NCBI GenBank assembly: GCA_019114345.1 | Contig: DXFS01000010.1 | Coordinates: 80,701-144,700 of the forward strand | Length of the DNA: 64,000 nt | Direction: 5' to 3' | Source of the DNA: Candidatus Agathobaculum pullistercoris | Lineage (GTDB): Bacteria > Bacillota > Clostridia > Oscillospirales > Butyricicoccaceae | Program-made: the position numbers and the translations under genes | The notes under the pieces: model-generated | What the model saw: only the letters and a program-made list of their open reading frames with translations | Told to the model about the DNA's origin: nothing | The model's database searches: none | Shown here: piece by piece, positions 27,084-35,817 of the stretch | How the letters are laid out: each line of letters opens with the position of its first letter | Position numbering within the stretch: the first letter of the stretch is position 1

Positions 27084-28733
27084 ATGGCAGAACAGAAAAT
27101 AAACGGCGCGCTGTTCCGGTCCATGGTGACCGAGGGCGCGCTCGCCATTGCCGAGAAAAAGGAACAGATCAATGAACTGAACGTGTTCCCGGTGCCGGAT
27201 GGCGATACCGGCACCAATATGTCCATGACCATGGCTGCAGCCATGACCGAGCTGGAGAAGCTTGCCGAGCCGACGCTTGCCAAAGCGGCGGATACGGCAG
27301 CTGCCGCGTTGCTGCGCGGCGCGCGCGGCAACTCAGGCGTCATCCTGTCGCTGCTGTTCCGCGGTATGGCCAGAAAGCTGCATGAGGAGCAGGAAGCGGG
27401 CGGCTGCGAGCTGGCGCTGGCGCTGCGCGAAGGCGTGGAGACTGCCTATAAGGCGGTGATGAAGCCCGCAGAGGGAACCATACTGACCGTATCGCGCGTA
27501 GCTGCACAGCATGCCGTTGAGGCATGCCAAGCAGAACCGGAACTATCCGCGGAGCAGGTGCTGGAAAAGATCCTGGAGTGCGGCCGGGTCGCGCTGGAGG
27601 AGACCATACACCAGAACCCCGTGCTGGAAAAAGCGGGCGTGGTAGATGCGGGCGGCTTTGGATTCCTGACCATATTGGAGGGCATGCAGGACGCGCTGCG
27701 CGGCATCCACAAGGAGCGTAAGATAGCGGAACCGGCGGTGAGTACGGCGGCGGACTTCGGCGCAATCGCGGACGAGGATATCACCTTCACCTACTGCACG
27801 GAGTTTATCGCCGCACGCAAGGACAAGGCGCGCAATGTCGGCCGCCTGCGCGCGATCCTGAACGATATCGGCGACTCACTGGTTGTGGTCGAGGATGACG
27901 ACATCGTCAAGGTGCATGTGCATACCGACCAGCCCAACAAGGCGCTGGAAGAAGGGCTTAAATTCGGCCCTCTCCTCACGGTCAAGATCGAGAACATGCG
28001 CGAGCAGCATACCGCCAAGGTGATCGAGGGTACAGCGGACGCGCCGCGTGAGCGCGTGATCGTGCCGGCAAAGAAGAAATTCGGCTATGTGTCGGTCGCT
28101 GCGGGCGAAGGGCTCAAGGCACTGTTTACCGACCTTGGGGCGGATGCTGTCGTGCAGGGCGGGCAGACCATGAACCCGTCTACGGACGACATTGTGCGCG
28201 CAGTGGACGCAGTCCCTGCGGAGATCGTATTCGTGCTGCCGAATAACAAGAACATCATCATGGCGGCTGAGCAGGCCGTGCACCTGTCCGAGGAGAAAAA
28301 GATTGTGGTCGTGCCGACGCGGACCATCCCGCAGGGGATTTCCGCCCTGCTTGCGGTCGATCCGGACTGCGAAGATGAGGCGGCGCTTGCGCAGGCGATG
28401 CGCGACGCAGCGCACCACGTCCGCAGCGGACAGGTGACCTATGCGGCGCGGGACAGCGAGTTCGACGGCAAGAAGATCAAAGAGGGCGAGTACCTTTCGC
28501 TTTCCGAGGGCAGGCTGTGCGCAAGCGGGCGCGAGAGCTCGGTGCTCAAAAAGCTGGTGCGCGAGATGGTGACCGATGAGAGCGCATTCGCGACCGTTAT
28601 CTACGGCGAGGGCGTGAGCGAGGAACAGGCAGCTGAGGTCGAAGCCCTGCTGCATAAGGAAAACAAGGATATGGAGATCTCGGTCATCAACGGCGGGCAG
28701 CCGGTGTACTATTATATCCTGTCCGTGGAATAA
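27084..28733 (+). CDS. DAK2-domain / YloV-FakA-like protein
   Basis: ELNVFPVPDGDTGTNMSMTMAAA; LLRGARGNSGVILSLLFRGMA; C-terminal DegV-like region. Confidence 0.92.
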   Translation: MAEQKINGALFRSMVTEGALAIAEKKEQINELNVFPVPDGDTGTNMSMTMAAAMTELEKLAEPTLAKAADTAAAALLRGARGNSGVILSLLFRGMARKLHEEQEAGGCELALALREGVETAYKAVMKPAEGTILTVSRVAAQHAVEACQAEPELSAEQVLEKILECGRVALEETIHQNPVLEKAGVVDAGGFGFLTILEGMQDALRGIHKERKIAEPAVSTAADFGAIADEDITFTYCTEFIAARKDKARNVGRLRAILNDIGDSLVVVEDDDIVKVHVHTDQPNKALEEGLKFGPLLTVKIENMREQHTAKVIEGTADAPRERVIVPAKKKFGYVSVAAGEGLKALFTDLGADAVVQGGQTMNPSTDDIVRAVDAVPAEIVFVLPNNKNIIMAAEQAVHLSEEKKIVVVPTRTIPQGISALLAVDPDCEDEAALAQAMRDAAHHVRSGQVTYAARDSEFDGKKIKEGEYLSLSEGRLCASGRESSVLKKLVREMVTDESAFATVIYGEGVSEEQAAEVEALLHKENKDMEISVINGGQPVYYYILSVE

Positions 28734-28753
28734 AAAACGCCCGCCCCGATGCC

Positions 28754-28782
28754 TTGACAGGCATGGAGCAGGCCGGTATAAT
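28754..28782 (+). promoter_or_regulatory. Sigma-A promoter upstream of structured pth leader
   Basis: TTGACA 28754 - 17 bp - TATAAT 28777. Confidence 0.85.
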
Positions 28783-28788
28783 ACAGAT

Positions 28789-29075
28789 AGAAGGGCGCTG
28801 CTGCTGCGGTTAGCCCTGAAGCAGATTGTGAAAAGTCACTAACCGCTTGGTGCCAGCCGAGCGGTTAGTGCGCATTTATGGTAAAATTGTAGAGCAAAAA
28901 TGCAATACAGATCAAAATCCGTAGGATTCGATACCACAAAGGCAATCACCCCCTTTCGCAAAGGGAATGCTAACCGCTGCAAACAACAGCGCGCAAGTAA
29001 AGCATAACAAAAGACGCGATATTGATCAATATTTCGCCTCCCGGCGCGGAGGCGCTTATTTTGGAGTTGGAACCA
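28789..29075 (+). other. Structured ~285-nt leader of pth (candidate attenuator, riboswitch or separate sRNA)
   Basis: GCGGTTAG 28806 and 28861; CTAACCGC 28839 and 28970; AATCC-GTA-GGATT; CCCTTT-CGC-AAAGGG; CGCCTCC...GGAGGCG near the start codon. Confidence 0.55.
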
Positions 29076-29714
29076 ATGTCAGTATTCGATATTTTCAAAA
29101 AGCTGGACGAGCAGAAGGCCGCGCAGGCGGCGCAGCCGGCCGAGTGGCTGGTCGTCGGGCTGGGCAACCCGGGCAGCAAGTACGACAACACCCGCCATAA
29201 CGCGGGTTTCCGAGCGCTGGAAAGCTACTGCGAGCGCTCCGGGCAGAAGATCGACCGGATGAAGTTCAAGGCGCTCGTGGGCGAGGGGATGCTGGGCGGC
29301 AAGCGCGTGCTCTTCCTCAAGCCGCAGACCTTTATGAACCTGTCCGGCGAGGCGGTGCACGATGCGGCGTCGTTTTACAAGATCCCGCCCGAACGGATCA
29401 TCGTGCTGTCGGACGATATCTCACTCGACGTGGGCACGCTGCGTGTGCGCGCGAAGGGCTCGGCAGGCGGCCAGAACGGGCTGAAAAACATCATCTACCA
29501 TCTCGGCAGCGAGGATTTCCCGCGCGTCAAGATCGGCATCGGCAAAAAGCCGCATCCGGACTACGATCTCGCTGCGTGGGTGCTGAGCAAGTTCACCGCG
29601 GACGAGCAGAAGGCGATTGATAAAGCATGCGAGGACGCAGTCAGCGCCGCAGCCTGCATCATCGCGGAGGGCTGTCCTGCGGCCGCGCAAAAGTTCAACG
29701 GCAGACGGCTGTAA
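29076..29714 (+). CDS. pth: Peptidyl-tRNA hydrolase
   Basis: LVVGLGNPGSKYDNTRHNAGF...FLKPQTFMNLSGEAV...GSAGGQNGLKNII. Confidence 0.96.
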   Translation: MSVFDIFKKLDEQKAAQAAQPAEWLVVGLGNPGSKYDNTRHNAGFRALESYCERSGQKIDRMKFKALVGEGMLGGKRVLFLKPQTFMNLSGEAVHDAASFYKIPPERIIVLSDDISLDVGTLRVRAKGSAGGQNGLKNIIYHLGSEDFPRVKIGIGKKPHPDYDLAAWVLSKFTADEQKAIDKACEDAVSAAACIIAEGCPAAAQKFNGRRL

Positions 29715-29719
29715 TGCAA

Positions 29720-29758
29720 AAGCAGCATCCGGTCTTTGGACCAGATGCTGCTTTTTCT
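29720..29758. terminator. Terminator after pth
   Basis: GCAGCATCCGGTC-TTTG-GACCAGATGCTGCTTTTTCTT. Confidence 0.88.
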
Positions 29759-29773
29759 TACGGCTTGACCGCA

Positions 29774-30187
29774 TCACAGCGCGGGGATGTAGCCCACGCA
29801 GGAAAGATCAGCCGGCGATGCCACAATGCGCAGGGGGCTGAGATCGCTTGCGCTGTTGGGAAAGCAGAGCAAAATCGCGTCCCCGTCCAGGGGATATGTT
29901 TCGATCGTGTCATAATTGCCATCCAGATCAATGATGACCGCAGACACATCGTCCTCTCCGAGCCGTTCAATGATGCAGCCGCCACGCCGGTACCGGCGCT
30001 TCATTTCTTCGCTGAATGCCGAACGGCTGAGGTAGGCATCGCAGTTTTCCATAACGCGTGCAGTCTCTTCGGGGGTCAGCCCGTACCGGTCGATGACTCT
30101 CGTTCTGCCGGAAAATGCGATCACAATAGCGATCAGGATGATACCGATCGGTACAATGGCCATGCGGCGGATCATTTTCTTGCCCAT
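29774..30187 (-). CDS. Hypothetical single-TM protein
   Basis: N-terminal TM RRMAIVPIGIILIAIVIAFSG; RBS-like AGGTGA upstream of ATG 30187. Confidence 0.6.
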   Translation of the reverse strand: MGKKMIRRMAIVPIGIILIAIVIAFSGRTRVIDRYGLTPEETARVMENCDAYLSRSAFSEEMKRRYRRGGCIIERLGEDDVSAVIIDLDGNYDTIETYPLDGDAILLCFPNSASDLSPLRIVASPADLSCVGYIPAL

Positions 30188-30284
30188 GCAGCGTTCACCT
30201 CGATCTGCCATATCATAGAGGAAGTATGCTAAAATATGCTATATACAGTATAGCATACGCAAACCAGCTCGGCAAAATAAACGC

Positions 30285-30316
30285 TCAAAAAAGGCAGGCT
30301 CCGGCCTGCCTTTTTT
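30285..30316. terminator. Intrinsic terminator
   Basis: AAAAAAGGCAGG-CTCCGG-CCTGCCTTTTTT. Confidence 0.92.
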
Positions 30317-30333
30317 GAAATAGGATGTGAAAA

Positions 30334-31122
30334 TCAGCAATTCTCCATGATCGCCTTGACAGCGGTCTTGGTGTCGGTCGACGGGAACAGCTCGTAGCCG
30401 ACGCGGCCGGTGTAGCCGCATGCCTCGAGGTGGCGGATGACCTTCTTGTAGTTGATCTCGCCCGTACCCGGCTCATGGCGGCCTGGCGCATCCGCAACGT
30501 GGATGTGGCCGAAGCAGTCTGCGTAGTTGGTGATCGTGTCGCAGATGCAGCCCTCGTTGATCTGCATGTGGTATACGTCGTACAGCAGCTTGAGGCGCGG
30601 CGAGCCGATCAGGCGCACGATCTCTGCGCCCATCTGGGTGGTCGCAAGGAAGTTGCCGACGTGGTCGGTGGTGATGTTGAGCGCTTCGAGGTTGAGGTTG
30701 ATTTCCTCGGCCTCTGCAATCTTTGCGCACTCGAGCAGCATGTCGTACATCGAGCAGAGCTTAACCGTGTGGGACAGGTTGTCGTAGTGGTCGACAACGA
30801 TGCCGCCCTCGCCCAGTGCGTTGGAGTGGATGGTCACGCTGGAAGCGCCGACCTTCTTCGCCGCCGCAATGGACTGCTTGAGGTAGTCGATGTACTTCTC
30901 CTTGTGGGTCGGGTCAACGAGCGAGTAGTCCGCGTCGCCGTTGAAGCCGGAGATCGCGATGCCGGCCTTTTCAGCCGCCTCGCGGGTTGCATCCAGGTCG
31001 CGGATGCGCCAGTCCCAGAACTCGACAGCCTCAAAGCCGTCGTCCTTGGCCGCCTGGAAGCGGTCGAGCCAGTCCAGCTCGGTATACAGCGTGTCGATGC
31101 ACGCGCATTTTCTCAGTGCCAT
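30334..31122 (-). CDS. Hydroxypyruvate isomerase / sugar-phosphate isomerase-epimerase (xylose isomerase-like TIM barrel)
   Basis: LNLEALNITTDHVGNFLATTQMGAEIVRLIGSPRLKLLYDVYHMQINEG...HIHVADAPGRHEPGTGEINYKKV. Confidence 0.9.
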   Translation of the reverse strand: MALRKCACIDTLYTELDWLDRFQAAKDDGFEAVEFWDWRIRDLDATREAAEKAGIAISGFNGDADYSLVDPTHKEKYIDYLKQSIAAAKKVGASSVTIHSNALGEGGIVVDHYDNLSHTVKLCSMYDMLLECAKIAEAEEINLNLEALNITTDHVGNFLATTQMGAEIVRLIGSPRLKLLYDVYHMQINEGCICDTITNYADCFGHIHVADAPGRHEPGTGEINYKKVIRHLEACGYTGRVGYELFPSTDTKTAVKAIMENC

Positions 31123-31155
31123 AGTTTATTCCTCCCAGATAGTACAGGATATTGT

Positions 31156-31193
31156 AAATGGTATCATGGAATACCCTGTCCATGATACCATTT
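31156..31193. repeat. 15-bp inverted repeat between isomerase and dehydrogenase genes
   Basis: AAATGGTATCATGGA-ATACCCTG-TCCATGATACCATTT. Confidence 0.85.
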
Positions 31194-31238
31194 ACTTTTG
31201 CTCCTTTCAACTGCCGGTTCGGCAGTTGCCCTGTTTTA

Positions 31239-32246
31239 TTACTCGATTTCGGAGATCTTGACCGGGCGGCCCTCATGCAGGGACTTGGTGGCGGCAGCCG
31301 CCATCAGTACCGGATACAGGCCGTCCTCGCCGGTGACCGGGGTCTCCTTGTCATTGACCACTGCGTCGGCAAACGCCTGCATCTCTGCAACGAACGCGCC
31401 GGTGTAGCGATCCCACATGACCTTGTACGCTGTGCCGTGCACCGCACCATCCGCCGTGGACAGGACAGCGGTGTTCGGGGTGTCGTTCTGATCCTCTGCG
31501 CAGCCCTCAGAGCCGAAGACCTCAACGCGCTGGTCATAACCGTAAACCGCCTTGCGGCTGTTGTCGATCACGCCGATCGCGCCGTTTTCAAACTTCAGGG
31601 TGACCAGAGCCGTGTCCACGTCGCCCGCCTCGCCGATGCCGGGATCGACCAGCACGGAACCGATGGCGTTGACCTCGGTGACCTCGCTGCCCGCCAGGAA
31701 GCGCGCCATATCGAAGTCATGGATCATCATGTCGTAGAAGATACCGCCGGAAACCTTGACATAGGATACCGGGGGCGGCTCCGGGTCGCGGGAAGAGATC
31801 TTGACGATGTTGACCTTGCCGACCTTGCCATCGCGAACCATGTCGTAAACCGCGCGGTGGTTGTGGTCAAAACGGCGGCAGAAGCCAATCTGGAGCTTGA
31901 CGCCGGCTTCCTTGGCTGCGTTGATCGCCTCGTGCACTTTTGCCAGGTCATAATCGATGGGCTTTTCGCAGAAGATGTGCTTCTTTGCGTGCGCCGCCTC
32001 GATGATGTACTTGGAGTGGGTGTCGGTCGAGGAGCAGATCAGGACTGCCTCGATCTCGGGGTCGTTCAGGATGTCGTTTGCGTCCTTGGTGCAGTTCGGG
32101 ATGCCGCACTGCTTGGCAAACGCTTCGGTCTGCTCGTTCATGAACGGGTCGGCGATGGTCTTGATCTCCATCTCCGGCACGAACATGGAAATGTTCTTGG
32201 CGTGTACCTTGCCGATGCGGCCTGCGCCGATAATGCCTACTTTCAT
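31239..32246 (-). CDS. Inositol 2-dehydrogenase-like Gfo/Idh/MocA oxidoreductase
   Basis: MKVGIIGAGRIGKVHAKNI...ICSSTDTHSKYIIEAAHAKKHIFCEKPIDYD...IQIGFCRRFD-type block; GGIFYDMMIHDFDMARFL. Confidence 0.9.
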   Translation of the reverse strand: MKVGIIGAGRIGKVHAKNISMFVPEMEIKTIADPFMNEQTEAFAKQCGIPNCTKDANDILNDPEIEAVLICSSTDTHSKYIIEAAHAKKHIFCEKPIDYDLAKVHEAINAAKEAGVKLQIGFCRRFDHNHRAVYDMVRDGKVGKVNIVKISSRDPEPPPVSYVKVSGGIFYDMMIHDFDMARFLAGSEVTEVNAIGSVLVDPGIGEAGDVDTALVTLKFENGAIGVIDNSRKAVYGYDQRVEVFGSEGCAEDQNDTPNTAVLSTADGAVHGTAYKVMWDRYTGAFVAEMQAFADAVVNDKETPVTGEDGLYPVLMAAAATKSLHEGRPVKISEIE

Positions 32247-32322
32247 GTCGTATTCTCCTTTGCTGCTGCAAAATGGATCCGTTGGGCTGAAGGAGCGGTA
32301 AGCAATCAATATTTGGGTAAAT

Positions 32323-32640
32323 GCTCAAAGCATCCTGTTTCCATCTTTAAAGAACAAACGTTGGAGCGTCACCTGTTCAAAGATCGGATAGGAGTTCGGT
32401 CCCATCAAGCCCGTTTGGGTTGTGCCTTTGTATGCGAGATAAAACTCAAATTATCCTGCTTTCTCTTAAAACAAACGTTGGAGCGCCGCTTGCTTGAAGA
32501 CCGCATAGGGGTCGGGTTTTATCAGGCGAATTGGTTTGCGTGGTTTACTGAAGTAATAAAAGCTCAAAGCATCCTGTTTCCATCTTTTAAAACAAACGTT
32601 GGAGCGTTATCTGTTTACGAAGATAGATGAGGAGATGGTC
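32323..32640. repeat. Three imperfect ~120-bp tandem repeats in intergenic region
   Basis: GCTCAAAGCATCCTGTTTCCATCTTT(A)AA..ACAAACGTTGGAGCG units starting 32323, 32444, 32562. Confidence 0.9.
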
Positions 32641-32657
32641 AAATCAGGCAGTTTGCA

Positions 32658-33674
32658 TTAAGAAAGCCACTCTGCGAAGCGGTCGAGACGGTCCTGTGCG
32701 GTGTCTGCGGTAACGATCTCGGTGCCGGTATCAACATCGCCGTACTCTTCGCCCTGGAGGCACTTGACCATATTTTCAACAGCCTTGTAGCCGATATCGA
32801 AGTTGTTCTGCGCTGCGGTCATGGTCAGGTCGCCGCTCAGGACAGCCTCGCACGCGGACTTCTGGCCGTCGAAGCCGAGGAAGATGGTGTTTTCATAAGC
32901 CGGATTGCTTGCAGCGGTACGTGCAGCAGCGATCGCCATGTCGTCGTTGTTGGAGCAGATGATGGCAACGCCGTCCGGGTAACGGCCCATGATGCCGTTC
33001 ATCGCGTCAACAGCCTTGGTAGCGGTAGCGTCAGCATACTGAACGTCGTCTGCCAGCCATTCGCCGCCGGCCTCGGTGATGCCTTCTGCATAGCCTTCCA
33101 TACGGGCGGTGTTGGTCGCGTCGCCCTGAACGCCGGCGATCTCGATGCACTGGATGGTCTCCCAGCCGGCAGCCTTGGCAGCCTCTACAGCGGCCAGCGC
33201 GCCCTGCTTGGCAGCTTCCTTGTTGCCGGTGCCGATGAAGGCCAGGCACTTGTCGGAGTCGATGTCGGTATCGAATGCCATAACCGGCTTTTCGGTGTCC
33301 GCGATCAGGCTGGCAACGGATTCGGACTGCAGCGGCGCGATCAGATAACCGTCAAAGGTGTCGTCGGACAGGTCGGTCTTGATCATATTGATCTGGTCCT
33401 GATAGCTGGTCTCAGACGGGGGGCCCTTGATGGAGAGCTCGGAAACCAGATCCGGATGATCTTCCACATACGCTTCTGCGCCAGCCTGGATGACCTTCCA
33501 GAACTCGGAAGAGTTTGTCTTGAGGATCATGCTGAGACGGTAGCCGCCGTCGCCGCCATCAGAGCTGGCCTGGTCGCCGCTGTCAGAGCTGGCAGAGGTG
33601 TCACTGCTGCATGCAGCCATGCTGAGCATCAGGGAACCGGCCATCAAAGCAGCGAGCAATCTTTTGGTTTTCAT
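32658..33674 (-). CDS. Sugar/inositol ABC-transporter substrate-binding lipoprotein (periplasmic-binding type 1)
   Basis: Lipobox LSMAACSS; SMILKTNSSEFWKVIQAGAEAYVED; FDGYLIAPLQSESVASLI. Confidence 0.92.
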   Translation of the reverse strand: MKTKRLLAALMAGSLMLSMAACSSDTSASSDSGDQASSDGGDGGYRLSMILKTNSSEFWKVIQAGAEAYVEDHPDLVSELSIKGPPSETSYQDQINMIKTDLSDDTFDGYLIAPLQSESVASLIADTEKPVMAFDTDIDSDKCLAFIGTGNKEAAKQGALAAVEAAKAAGWETIQCIEIAGVQGDATNTARMEGYAEGITEAGGEWLADDVQYADATATKAVDAMNGIMGRYPDGVAIICSNNDDMAIAAARTAASNPAYENTIFLGFDGQKSACEAVLSGDLTMTAAQNNFDIGYKAVENMVKCLQGEEYGDVDTGTEIVTADTAQDRLDRFAEWLS

Positions 33675-34140
33675 GTCGATACATCCTTTCTCTCTCAGTG
33701 TGTGTTTGTGTGCTCTGTGCTTTTATGCGCTTATTATAATCCGGACAAGCAGAAATGTCAATCAGGTTTTTAGGGGGGGGATGTGTTGTGAGAAGAATAG
33801 CAAAATGATGATTATAGTTTGAAATAACGGAAATTATTTTGATATATTGCGCTATATGGCGCGTTAAAGTGCGGGAAAATAATAGTGACGATTTTGAGGC
33901 CGGTGAGTTGGCCATTCTATACAAACTGAATGGCAGGATTCAAGATGAAATGCAAGAAAAAATGATATTATTTCAAACAATAATGCTTGATATAAGGCGA
34001 TTTGCAAGTAAGTATGCAAGCGGAAGGAAAGGGTTACAGACTGGTGCGTGCTTTTGCACATATTTTTTTAAATGCATTCATGCGGTACAAAGCACAGAAT
34101 GTGTGCTATAATAGAAACAAATCACAGGCAGGTGGAGTAT

Positions 34141-35187
34141 ATGCAAAAACGCCCTACAATTCAAATGGTTGCAGAACGCGCGGGAGTTTCCCGCGGCACA
34201 GTGGACCGGGTGCTCAACAACCGTTCCTATGTGCGGGCGGATGTGCGCGAACGGGTGCTGAATGCGATCCGCGAGACCGGGTATTTGTCCCCGCGCGAGG
34301 CACATCGGCGGTCGGTTGCGTCGCAGCAGCATTTCCAGCCTGTGCGGATTGGCGTTGTTTTGCCCAGCTGGGCAGGGCCTTTCCGGGATGAGGTTACCCG
34401 CGGAATTGATGCCGCGCGGGCTGTGCTGGCAGAGCGCGGAGCGCAGATCCGTGTGTGCACTTGTGAAAGCGATATCCCGGTCGAAACAATCGATCTGCTG
34501 GACGAACTGCTTGCCTGGGGGGCGCAGGGCATTGCACTGTGCGCACTCAATGATATTTCGATTGAGGCAAAGGTGAATGAAATGGCAGAGCAGGGCATCC
34601 CCTGCATCACGTTCAACTCCGATCTGCCGGAAAGCCGCAGGCTGTGCTTTGTTGGACAGGATTATGCCAAAAGCGGCCGGATCGCAGCCGAATTGCTGAG
34701 CAAATGCATCCCGCAGGATTCCCGTGTGCTGGCTATGGTCGGCAACATGGAGTATAACGGACACCGCACCCGTCTGGATGGGTTCTGCGAACGCATGCGG
34801 GAATGCGGTTTCGAAACCGGCCAGATCGAGATTGTAGAAACATACAATGATTACCGCCGTACCTATAATAAGGTGTCCGAAGCGCTGCAGCGCATGTCCG
34901 GCCTGCGGGCGATCTACATGGCAAACCGCAGCGTAACCGGCTGTGTGGATGCGGTTAAGGCAGCGGGTATGGCGGGCAAGATCCGTGTGATTGCACATGA
35001 TATGTCGCCCCGCCGCAAAACCATGCTGCGGGAAGGGTCGCTCGATTTGACCATTACGCAGGACCTGTACCGGCAGGGATACCAGCCGCTGCAGCTGCTG
35101 TGTGACCTGCTGCAAAAGCAGGAGCAGCCCGCAACCGACCAGCAGAGTGCAAGCATTTCGATCATCTGTGCGGAAAATATGGACTGA
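34141..35187 (+). CDS. LacI-family transcriptional regulator
   Basis: TIQMVAERAGVSRGTVDRVLNNRSYVRADVRERVLNAIRETGY; PBP1 domain. Confidence 0.94.
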   Translation: MQKRPTIQMVAERAGVSRGTVDRVLNNRSYVRADVRERVLNAIRETGYLSPREAHRRSVASQQHFQPVRIGVVLPSWAGPFRDEVTRGIDAARAVLAERGAQIRVCTCESDIPVETIDLLDELLAWGAQGIALCALNDISIEAKVNEMAEQGIPCITFNSDLPESRRLCFVGQDYAKSGRIAAELLSKCIPQDSRVLAMVGNMEYNGHRTRLDGFCERMRECGFETGQIEIVETYNDYRRTYNKVSEALQRMSGLRAIYMANRSVTGCVDAVKAAGMAGKIRVIAHDMSPRRKTMLREGSLDLTITQDLYRQGYQPLQLLCDLLQKQEQPATDQQSASISIICAENMD

Positions 35188-35294
35188 ATGGTATGCCTGC
35201 AGCTGATTTCGATAGAAAGCCTGCCTGAAAAAGCGGTGATGCGAAGGAACCAAATTCGCGGTTGACATTTGCAGCCGGTCGGATTATTATATAC

Positions 35295-35306
35295 TTTGCA
35301 AGCAAA
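35295..35306. promoter_or_regulatory. MarR-type operator 1
   Basis: TTTGC-AA-GCAAA palindrome before MarR gene; similar TTTGC-CA-GCATA at 35785. Confidence 0.6.
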
Positions 35307-35324
35307 CAAAATGGGGTGTGCAGG

Positions 35325-35765
35325 ATGCAGGGCGAGATCAATACGGATGTCAGTTTCTACGTCAAAAAGCTGAATAACCACGCCGTGCGGATGGCGCACT
35401 CCCTGTACAGCCGCAAGGCCCTTGACGAATGCTCCCTGATGAACATGTGGGTGGCGGATTTTCTGTACAACCACCGCGGCGAGGATGTGTTCCAGAAGGA
35501 CATTGAGGCGGAATTTTTCATCACCCGGGCGACAGCTTCCAAAATGCTCACACTGATGGAGGAAAAAAAGCTGATCCGGCGCACCAGCGTCGAGCGGGAT
35601 GGGCGGTATAAGAAAATTGAGCTTGAACCGCGCGGTGTGCAGCTGCACGAAATGTGCCTGTCCATCCGCGAGGAGGTCGAGCGGCGGTTTACCGCCGCGC
35701 TGACCGCGGAGGAGACTGCGCAGTTCAAAGCACTGTGCCGCAGGATCCTGCAAAGTCTAGAGTGA
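35325..35765 (+). CDS. MarR-family transcriptional regulator
   Basis: DVFQKDIEAEFFITRATASKMLTLMEEKKLIRRTSVERDGRYKKIELEPRG. Confidence 0.92.
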   Translation: MQGEINTDVSFYVKKLNNHAVRMAHSLYSRKALDECSLMNMWVADFLYNHRGEDVFQKDIEAEFFITRATASKMLTLMEEKKLIRRTSVERDGRYKKIELEPRGVQLHEMCLSIREEVERRFTAALTAEETAQFKALCRRILQSLE

Positions 35766-35784
35766 GTTTTTTACAGCCTAATAG

Positions 35785-35796
35785 TTTGCCAGCATA
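35785..35796. promoter_or_regulatory. MarR-type operator 2, before MATE gene
   Basis: TTTGCCAGCATACAAA vs TTTGCAAGCAAACAAA at 35295. Confidence 0.5.
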
Positions 35797-35817
35797 CAAA
35801 AAGGAAAGGGTGGTTCG

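Noticed and set aside
28967-29200. 77-aa ORF in the pth leader
   Set aside because: Overlaps the pth start out of frame; low-complexity translation (GRAEGRAGGAAGRVAGRRAG).
31158-32630. 490-aa plus-strand ORF across iolG-like gene and tandem repeats
   Set aside because: Mostly antisense to the dehydrogenase; its end only reads through the intergenic repeats.
32323-32640. CRISPR array
   Set aside because: Only three imperfect ~120-bp repeats with diverged interiors and no cas genes.
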